A DNA stretch of 64,000 nucleotides. It comes from Peteryoungia algae (GTDB lineage: Bacteria > Pseudomonadota > Alphaproteobacteria > Rhizobiales > Rhizobiaceae). The stretch is taken from contig NZ_CP128477.1 of assembly GCF_030369675.1 (NCBI RefSeq), forward strand, positions 682,001 to 746,000, given 5' to 3'. This document shows positions 47,083 to 52,618 of the stretch, in pieces; the first letter of the stretch is position 1; every line of letters begins with the position of its first letter. The notes under the pieces are model-generated. The model was given only the letters and a program-made list of their open reading frames with translations. It was not told where the DNA came from and did not search any database. Position numbers and translations under genes: made by a program.

Positions 47083-47469
47083 ATGGGCTTTGAGGTAATG
47101 ACCATGAGCGATGCGGCTGCCGCACGTGTCAGGGCAATCGTCGAGAATTCCGCTCCCGGGACCAAGGGCATCAGGGTCGGGATAAAGAAGGGTGGCTGCG
47201 CCGGGATGGAATACACCATTGACCTGGTGACCGAGCCTAATCCCCGGGATGATCGCGTCGAAAAGGATGGCGCGGCCGTCTGGATCGATCCGGCTGCTGT
47301 CCTCTATCTCCTCGGGACGGAGATGGGCTTCGAGACGACGACACTGCGTTCCGGCTTCACCTTCCACAATCCGAACCAGACCTCGGCCTGCGGTTGCGGC
47401 GAATCGGTCGAACTGAAAGCTGCCGATCTGGCTGAACTCGCCCGACAACGCGAGAGTGCTACTGCCTGA
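47083..47469 (+). CDS. sufA: A-type iron-sulfur carrier SufA
   Basis: A 128-aa HesB-family protein with Cys in KKGGCAGMEY and the CGCG pair in SACGCGESVEL. It carries Fe-S clusters from SufBCD to apo-proteins. GGAGAC about 9 nt before ATG 47083 supports the start; the upstream TTG/GTG codons do not fit. It has its own 200-bp leader after the sufT terminator, so it may be separately controlled. Confidence 0.93.
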   Translation: MGFEVMTMSDAAAARVRAIVENSAPGTKGIRVGIKKGGCAGMEYTIDLVTEPNPRDDRVEKDGAAVWIDPAAVLYLLGTEMGFETTTLRSGFTFHNPNQTSACGCGESVELKAADLAELARQRESATA

Positions 47470-47603
47470 GTGATGTGCGGGGGCCGCCAATCCGACCGTA
47501 CAGCATGATGGCACATCCGCTCGGCGAGCCGATTCGTTGTTTTCTTGCTATTGCTCGAAAAAATATCTTGCGGAGTGCAGGTTTCGGCAAATAAGCTGCG
47601 GCC

Positions 47604-48053
47604 ATGGACACAAGTGACCGCAAAATAATCGATCTTCTCGCCGAAGACGCCCGTCGCTCCCTCGCAAGCATTGGGGATGTGGTAGGGCTTTCGCCCTCTG
47701 CCGTCAACGAACGCATCAGGCGTCTGGTGGCGTCGGGCGCCATCAGGCGCTTCACGCTGGAGGTGGATCCGGCAGCGATCGGACTGCCGATCACCGCCTT
47801 CATACTGGTGACGCTGCCGCAGGATACCGAACAGGCTGCCTTCCGGGACTATGTGGAGAACCATCCGGCGGCGCTCGAGTGTCACCACGTGACCGGCAGT
47901 TGGTCCTACATGGTGAAGATCCGGACGGCCGATCTGACCGGGATCGAGGCCTTCCTGGCCGACCTCAAGGGCGAACGATTGATTGCCCGCAGCGAGACAA
48001 TGATTGCGCTGTCGACCACGAGCGAACGCAGCTATGTGATCGGGTCCGAGTGA
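47604..48053 (+). CDS. Lrp/AsnC family transcriptional regulator
   Basis: A 149-aa regulator: N-terminal winged helix-turn-helix (DRKIIDLLAEDARRSLASIGDVVGLSPSAVNERIRRLVASGAI) and C-terminal RAM ligand-binding domain (ALECHHVTGSWSYMVKIRTADLTGIEAFL). It lies 1 nt before a LysE-type exporter gene in the same direction, so the likely job is amino-acid-responsive control of that exporter. Confidence 0.92.
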   Translation: MDTSDRKIIDLLAEDARRSLASIGDVVGLSPSAVNERIRRLVASGAIRRFTLEVDPAAIGLPITAFILVTLPQDTEQAAFRDYVENHPAALECHHVTGSWSYMVKIRTADLTGIEAFLADLKGERLIARSETMIALSTTSERSYVIGSE

Positions 48054-48054
48054 G

Positions 48055-48678
48055 ATGGACACCGTCGTCTTCGGCAAGGGGCTCGTACTGGGCATTGCCA
48101 TTGCGGCGCCCCTTGGGCCGATCGGCGCGCTCTGCATCAACCGCACCCTGGAGCGCGGCTTCTGGGCCGGCGTCGCAGGTGGCCTTGGAACCGCGATCGC
48201 CGACGGCGTCTATGCGCTCATGGCTGCGGCCGGATTTACGGCTCTCGGGGCCGTTCTCGGCTGGATCGAACTGCCGCTGCAGGTCTTCGGCGGCTTCTTC
48301 CTGATCTATCTTGGTATCAAGGGATTGAAGCCTCGTCCGCAGGTCTCGGCCGCATCGGTCGACGCGCGCGGATTGCTGTCGACCACGGCGGCGACCTTTC
48401 TCCTGACCATCGCCAATCCCGCAACCATCCTGTCTTTTGCAGCGATCTTCGCCGGATTGGGGCTGGCGGCCGGGCAAGGCAGCGCAACCGCGGCCCTGCT
48501 TGTTGCGGGTGTCTTTCTGGGGTCGCTGGGGTGGTGGTTCTTTCTGAGCGGCCTTGTGAGCCTCTTGCGTACGCGATTGCCGGACGGTTTTTCTGCGGTG
48601 GTCGGCCGGGTGTCTGCGATCATTCTGATCGCCTTTGGGCTGACTGCACTCCTGCATAGCTTGTTTGCCGTGCTCTGA
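48055..48678 (+). CDS. LysE family amino-acid exporter
   Basis: A 207-aa membrane protein with about six helices and LysE/RhtB motifs (LGIAIAAPLGPIGALCINRTLERGFWAGVAGGLGTAIAD; GGFFLIYLGIKGL; FLLTIANPATILSFAAIF). It exports amino acids or similar compounds; the specific substrate is unknown. The start is separated from the regulator's stop by a single base. Confidence 0.92.
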   Translation: MDTVVFGKGLVLGIAIAAPLGPIGALCINRTLERGFWAGVAGGLGTAIADGVYALMAAAGFTALGAVLGWIELPLQVFGGFFLIYLGIKGLKPRPQVSAASVDARGLLSTTAATFLLTIANPATILSFAAIFAGLGLAAGQGSATAALLVAGVFLGSLGWWFFLSGLVSLLRTRLPDGFSAVVGRVSAIILIAFGLTALLHSLFAVL

Positions 48679-48731
48679 CGGATCGAGACTGCGTGTGCTC
48701 CTGGCTCGCCCGTGTCATGCGAGACACTTTT

Positions 48732-48747
48732 CATTGGAAATCCAATG
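48732..48747. promoter_or_regulatory. Palindrome upstream of luxR-type gene (unknown regulator)
   Basis: CATTGGAAATCCAATG: six-base arms CATTGG/CCAATG around AAAT, 7 of 8 positions symmetric, 73 nt before the ATG at 48820. Looks like an operator half-way into the intergenic region; regulator unknown. Confidence 0.4.
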
Positions 48748-48781
48748 TTGATCAGGCCGCAGCGCCGCTCCTCATGCTAGA

Positions 48782-48797
48782 TGTGACCCATGTCACA
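48782..48797. promoter_or_regulatory. CRP/FNR-type palindrome TGTGA-N6-TCACA upstream of luxR-type gene
   Basis: The sequence TGTGACCCATGTCACA is a perfect match to the enterobacterial CRP half-site pattern and ends 22 nt before the annotated start at 48820. In rhizobia several CRP/FNR proteins exist with related sites, so the binder is not certain. So close to the start, it would most likely repress, or activate from a promoter that begins downstream (start 48850). Confidence 0.5.
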
Positions 48798-48819
48798 GCG
48801 GGGATGATGCGGGGTATCG

Positions 48820-49560
48820 ATGTCAGACAGGCAGGCCACATCCAATGCGATGTTCGATTTCATCACGGAGTCGTCGCGGGCCCGCGACAACAATGAGGTC
48901 CTTGCCTGCCTGGATACGGCGGCCAAGGCCTTTGGCATGGACTGTTATGCGATCTCCGGCATACCGCTGCCCAGCGAGCGCATCGACCCCTATTTCATGC
49001 TGAATGCCTGGCCGGATGGTTGGTTCGAACGCTATGTGCAGGAGAACTATGTCCATGTGGATCCTGTCATCTACCGCACGAAAATGTCGGATGAGGCTTT
49101 CGTCTGGTCGGAGGCACTCGCCGACAAACCTGTCACCCGGGCCGCGAAGCGAGTGATGAACGAGGCCACGGAATTCGGGATGTATGACGGCTACAGCGTT
49201 CCGCTGCATTCCGTCGGAGGATTTCAGGCGATCGTGACCTTTGGCGCCCGAAAGGTGGATCTGTCCCAGGAACAGCGCGGAGCGCTGCACATCATTTCAA
49301 TCTATGCGCACAACCGGTTGCGTGCCTTCCTGTCGGAGGGCCGGGAGAAGGCTGTCCCGGATGTCGCAAAGGTCACGCCACGTGAGCGTGAGGTCATCCT
49401 GTGGTGTGCTGCCGGAAAGACCAACTGGGAGATTGGCCAGATCCTTGGAATCTCTGAGAAAACCGTTCAGCATGAGATTGCCTCCGCCAGCCGCAAGTTG
49501 AATTCCGTCAATCGCGCGCAACTGATTGCCGAATCGATTCGGCTTGGCATCATCAGATAA
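48820..49560 (+). CDS. LuxR-family quorum-sensing regulator (CinR-like)
   Basis: A 246-aa regulator with an autoinducer-binding domain and a C-terminal GerE helix-turn-helix (from about residue 185, TPREREVILWCAAGKTNWEIGQIL...EKTVQHEIASASRKLN). All ligand-pocket positions of TraR have counterparts with the same spacing: W68, Y72, D81, P82, W96 and G124. It therefore probably binds an acyl-homoserine lactone. It lies 74 bp before a LuxI-type synthase gene. CinR/MrtR-type chromosomal regulator is my best guess. ATG 48850 is an alternative start. Confidence 0.9.
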   Translation: MSDRQATSNAMFDFITESSRARDNNEVLACLDTAAKAFGMDCYAISGIPLPSERIDPYFMLNAWPDGWFERYVQENYVHVDPVIYRTKMSDEAFVWSEALADKPVTRAAKRVMNEATEFGMYDGYSVPLHSVGGFQAIVTFGARKVDLSQEQRGALHIISIYAHNRLRAFLSEGREKAVPDVAKVTPREREVILWCAAGKTNWEIGQILGISEKTVQHEIASASRKLNSVNRAQLIAESIRLGIIR

Positions 49561-49585
49561 ATAGGCAGAACGGCCTATATTGAAT
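49561..49585 (+). promoter_or_regulatory. Candidate lux box and -35 of the luxI-type gene
   Basis: ATAGGCAGAACGGCCTAT (49561-49578) is an 18-bp dyad with 7 of 9 symmetric positions, the size of known tra/lux boxes. A TTGAAT hexamer follows at 49580-49585. Its centre is 13 bp upstream of that hexamer, the usual position for activation by LuxR-type proteins, and the luxI start is at 49635. No clear -10 was found. Confidence 0.45.
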
Positions 49586-49634
49586 TCGTCCCCCATGCCC
49601 CACTGTTCACCCGGGCTTATTTAGGGGGGGCAGC

Positions 49635-50336
49635 ATGCTTGCGGCGATCCTGGGCGCAGCAACGCATGACTGCTTCGACATCATGGAACGGGTCTGGCGT
49701 TTCCGCCATCGCCAGTTTGTCGAAAGACTCGGCTGGGAAGCGTGCCGCCGGGCTGACGGTCGCGAGATTGACCAGTTCGACGGAGAAGAGGCGATCCACC
49801 TGCCACTGCTCGTCGCCAGCGACGTCGTCGGATACAGCCGGCTCCTCCCGACACTGAAGCCGCATCTGTTGTCGGACGTTTATCCCCATCTCATGGATGG
49901 AACCGACTGGCCGCGCGGCGAACGGATTTTCGAATGGACGCGTTGCATCGCCGAGGTCTCCGACCAGACCATCGCGGGCGTGCCGATCTCTCACATCCTG
50001 ATGACCGGGGTGATGGAGTATTGCCTCGTCTCGGGGATCGAAATGCTGCTCGTCGAAACCCATTCGAAGCTGGTCAACCTCTTGATGACCACCGGGTGGG
50101 AGGTAATGCCTCTTGCCGCCCCGAGTGTCCTGGAGGGTTCGCTGATCCTACCGATCACGGCCAGGCCATCCATGGCTGGCCTTTTGAAACACCACGAACT
50201 CTACGGCATTACTGGAAGCGTCCTCGACCTCGAACTTGCGCCGGGCAACCCTTTTGGCCCGTCGCCACTCTCGCGTCTCGCCTTCGCCGACGAGCCGCAT
50301 GGAACACACCAATATTCAAGAATGGCAGGAGAATGA
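49635..50336 (+). CDS. Acyl-homoserine-lactone synthase (LuxI family, CinI-like)
   Basis: A 233-aa autoinducer synthase. Conserved LuxI positions are present: R24, F28, W34 (VWRFRHRQFVERLGWE), D46 and D49 (EIDQFD), R69 (GYSRLLPT), E100 and R103 (FEWTRCIAE). LuxI enzymes make AHL from SAM and acyl-ACP; RREIDQFD-type sequence and gene order suggest a long-chain CinI/MrtI type, but the acyl chain cannot be predicted. A very G-rich ribosome site precedes ATG 49635. The stop lies 1 nt before the next start. Confidence 0.92.
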   Translation: MLAAILGAATHDCFDIMERVWRFRHRQFVERLGWEACRRADGREIDQFDGEEAIHLPLLVASDVVGYSRLLPTLKPHLLSDVYPHLMDGTDWPRGERIFEWTRCIAEVSDQTIAGVPISHILMTGVMEYCLVSGIEMLLVETHSKLVNLLMTTGWEVMPLAAPSVLEGSLILPITARPSMAGLLKHHELYGITGSVLDLELAPGNPFGPSPLSRLAFADEPHGTHQYSRMAGE

Positions 50337-50337
50337 C

Positions 50338-50640
50338 ATGACGGATGGCCAATTCCCATCCTCCGATATCTACGTGCGCTCGATCGTGGAGGAGCAGGTG
50401 CGTAGCCTGAGAGAAATCATCAAGGGCGTTTCGCAGAAGGAGCCGCTCAGTAACGACGCGCTCTTCCTGGACCATCTTCTGCAGATGGTTTCGCTGGCCG
50501 CGGCAGACGGACTGGAGCGTCGCAGGAGCAGCGGTGGTCGCAAGCGGACATTGTCAGTAGCCGACGGCAGTCTGGCGGACATTCATCTCGACATGGCAAA
50601 GATGGAGTTCGTCCCGGAGCGCTTCGATCGCGCCCAGTAG
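50338..50640 (+). CDS. Small protein coupled to luxI (candidate CinS-like)
   Basis: A 100-aa, highly charged helical protein (YVRSIVEEQVRSLREIIKGV; ALFLDHLLQMVSLAAADGLERRRSS) without signal peptide or membrane span. It starts 1 nt after the LuxI stop with AGGAGA in front, so translation is probably coupled. In Rhizobium leguminosarum cinR-cinI is followed by cinS, a small protein co-expressed with CinI that acts as an anti-repressor of PraR; position and size fit, but I cannot confirm sequence similarity. Its last 87 bases overlap, antisense, the end of the gene at 50554. Confidence 0.7.
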   Translation: MTDGQFPSSDIYVRSIVEEQVRSLREIIKGVSQKEPLSNDALFLDHLLQMVSLAAADGLERRRSSGGRKRTLSVADGSLADIHLDMAKMEFVPERFDRAQ

Positions 50641-50856
50641 GTAAGTCCGGATTTCGAGGCTCTCACCATGGCTTTCGCAGAGCCGTTCGAGAGCCTCGTC
50701 GATCTGGAAGAGACAGTCCTCGATGTAATCATTGCTCCCGACGAAGCTGACTGCCGTCTTGAGATGCTGCCGGAAATGGGTCTTCAAGCGGTCGCAATCA
50801 CGGATGTCGGCGGGGAAAATCTGAGATTTCAGGTGGTTCAGTGTGTCGTTATACAT
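50554..50856 (-). CDS. Hypothetical protein antisense-overlapping the luxI-coupled gene
   Basis: A 100-aa, cytoplasmic-looking helical protein (LKTHFRQHLKTAVSFVGSNDYIEDCLFQIDEALERLCESHGESLEIRTYLLGAIEALRDELHLC). AGGGA sits just before ATG 50856. Its composition looks coding over the non-overlapping part. The final 29 codons lie opposite the 3' end of the plus-strand gene at 50338. No family recognised. It could be a further player in quorum-sensing control or unrelated. Confidence 0.5.
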   Translation of the reverse strand: MYNDTLNHLKSQIFPADIRDCDRLKTHFRQHLKTAVSFVGSNDYIEDCLFQIDEALERLCESHGESLEIRTYLLGAIEALRDELHLCHVEMNVRQTAVGY

Positions 50857-51102
50857 GGAATCCCTGATGCAACCGTTTACAACTTGGGAATGTGGCCAGA
50901 AGTTTCCGCCAATTGCAATCGTTGAATGACCCTGCGACAACGCATTCGCCTGTTTTCGTTGAACAAGCCCAAAATTTGCCCAAGCCGCACGCATGGCCCG
51001 GGTCGTGCGTTCGGCTTGTACCCATGTCGCGCCGAAGCTGGGCGACCATGCTTCCTTCTCAGCCGACGAGACTGTCCCGCCGGCCAGAAGTGAGCGAGCT
51101 GA

Positions 51103-51480
51103 TCAGTTCGAACGGCAGCGACCGGTCTTTGTCGTTTCCTTGTCGCCGTCGTCATAGGCGATGCCGATCTTTTCGCCTGACAGCGATGCGATCGTGCCGG
51201 GATACCAGTCGCCCTTGCCCTTGAAATTGCATTCGACCTTCATGCCGATCATCCAGTCATAGGGACGAACGTTGCGGGTCGAAACGGTCTCGCGCTCTCC
51301 GTCGTCATAGCGGATGGTGACCTTGCCACCAGCGACCTTCTCGGCGATGCCGGGGAACCAGTAGCCGGCACCCTTGTAGTTGCCAAGAACCCAGTCACCC
51401 TGGGTCTGAGCCTGGGCAGCGCTGGCGCCAGCCAGCATCGGCAAACTTGCGGCAAGTGCGATGATCAGTTTGAAGCGCAT
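51103..51480 (-). CDS. Secreted protein with two Tudor/Agenet-like repeats
   Basis: A 125-aa protein with a Sec signal peptide (MRFKLIIALAASLPMLAGASAAQA) and two similar units of about 45 aa: residues 29-74 (DWVLGNYKGAGYWFPGIAEKVAGGKVTIRYDDGERE...) and 78-122 (IGMKVECNFKGKGDWYPGTIASLSGEKIGIAYDDGDKE...). The W(F/Y)PG...I.YDDG.(R/K)E pattern resembles Tudor/Agenet barrels. Two cysteines (84, 122) may form a disulfide. A TATAAT at 51588-51593 on the minus strand suggests a leader of about 100 nt. Function in the periplasm is unknown. Confidence 0.78.
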   Translation of the reverse strand: MRFKLIIALAASLPMLAGASAAQAQTQGDWVLGNYKGAGYWFPGIAEKVAGGKVTIRYDDGERETVSTRNVRPYDWMIGMKVECNFKGKGDWYPGTIASLSGEKIGIAYDDGDKETTKTGRCRSN

Positions 51481-51637
51481 AACGAATCCTCTCGATACGA
51501 CAAAGAGACCCGATCGGTAGCAACCGGGCCTGCGCAGTGATGACTGGCGTCTGATCCCTAGATGAGTCGTAGGTTCGGTCAGGTACTATTATAGGTGAGG
51601 CTGAGGGCGCCCGTTGACGGCAGGAGAAGGGACTGCC

Positions 51638-51964
51638 TCAGTCGCGCTTGATGCTCATCAGCACGTCCCACATGTCGGCTCCGGTTTCCCAGACGCTCGC
51701 ATTGGCCTTGAAGCCGAGTTCGCTCTGAACCAGCGATATCATTTCCGAAGCGAGATCCACATTCGAACCGTCGCCGAAGGTCGCAGCGCCGGATGGGCTG
51801 ACGGAGACGGCCACACCGCCTTGGGCCGAACTGGAGTATCTGGTTTCGAGCCGATCATAGGCTGGCGTCATGGCATTGGCGACATTATCAGCCGATGCGG
51901 CAAGACGCGTCTGCTGTGCTTTCATGCCCGAAAGCGAAATGCTCATGACGGCCGAAATACTCAT
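51638..51964 (-). CDS. Miniature flagellar basal-body rod-type protein
   Basis: A 108-aa protein consisting of only the two ends of the FlgB/C/F/G family: N-terminal rod motif (MSLSGMKAQQTRLAASADNVANA-like, residues 8-34) and C-terminal rod domain (NVDLASEMISLVQSELGFKANASVWETGADMWDVLM). The middle domain is missing by design rather than by deletion: the frame is intact. No other flagellar gene is in the window. It may be a rod/axial component encoded apart from the main cluster, or a repurposed relative. Confidence 0.8.
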   Translation of the reverse strand: MSISAVMSISLSGMKAQQTRLAASADNVANAMTPAYDRLETRYSSSAQGGVAVSVSPSGAATFGDGSNVDLASEMISLVQSELGFKANASVWETGADMWDVLMSIKRD

Positions 51965-52109
51965 GGCGTGATCCTGCGTTCAAACCCAACTTCAGAACAT
52001 CAGAATAGGCGGTGGGAGTTAGCAATGTCCGAACGTGCATGGTTTCGGCTTGAGGAAGAGGTATTCTGCCACTGCCCTGATTTGAGACACCAGCGCCGCT
52101 GGAACGAAA

Positions 52110-52134
52110 GAACCCGGCGCTCGGCACCGGGTTC
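52110..52134 (-). terminator. Terminator of the DUF1236 gene
   Basis: GAACCCGG / CCGGGTTC stem with 9-nt loop, 24 nt after the stop on the minus strand, followed by TTTCG. Confidence 0.6.
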
Positions 52135-52157
52135 TTCAGCTTCTCTGTCCGTCAGGC

Positions 52158-52484
52158 TTATTCAATGATCTGAATAATCTGCCGTGTCTGCGGATCGACG
52201 ATCACGCGCCGCTCGTTGACCACTGTATAGGAATAGCCGTCATAGCCATCGACCGGATAGAGTTCGACGGGGTCTTCGATAACGCGGCCGATCATCACGT
52301 CGCCTTCGTAGGGCACCGAGCGCACTTCGCGCTGCATGACATAAGTTTCGACCGGGGCTGGCACGACGATCGTCGACTGTGTCGCGACCGGGGCCTGCTG
52401 GATGATGACAGTTTCCTGCGCATTGGCCGACGCCGAGAGCGTCATGAGGGCCGCTGCACCGGCGAGGATGAGAGTGTTGCGCAT
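52158..52484 (-). CDS. DUF1236 family periplasmic protein
   Basis: A 108-aa protein with signal peptide (MRNTLILAGAAALMTLSASANA) and a C-terminal DUF1236 segment (YTVVNERRVIVDPQTRQIIQIIE). The middle is Val/Pro-rich. DUF1236 proteins are common in rhizobial envelopes and have no known biochemical role. AGGAGAACAGAC precedes ATG 52484. Confidence 0.85.
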   Translation of the reverse strand: MRNTLILAGAAALMTLSASANAQETVIIQQAPVATQSTIVVPAPVETYVMQREVRSVPYEGDVMIGRVIEDPVELYPVDGYDGYSYTVVNERRVIVDPQTRQIIQIIE

Positions 52485-52573
52485 GTCTGTTCTCCTGTGT
52501 TGAGCAGCAGAAGAACGGACATTGCCGCATTCCGTTCCATCACAGGCTTTTTCGATCTGTCACCACAAATGAA

Positions 52574-52598
52574 GAACGCCGCCTCAAGGGCGGCGTTC
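52574..52598 (-). terminator. Terminator of the gcvTHP operon
   Basis: GAACGCCGCC / GGGCGGCGTTC stem with 4-nt loop, 20 nt beyond the gcvP stop, followed by TTCATTTG on the minus strand. Confidence 0.8.
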
Positions 52599-52618
52599 CT
52601 GTGTCGATACTGAGGCCG

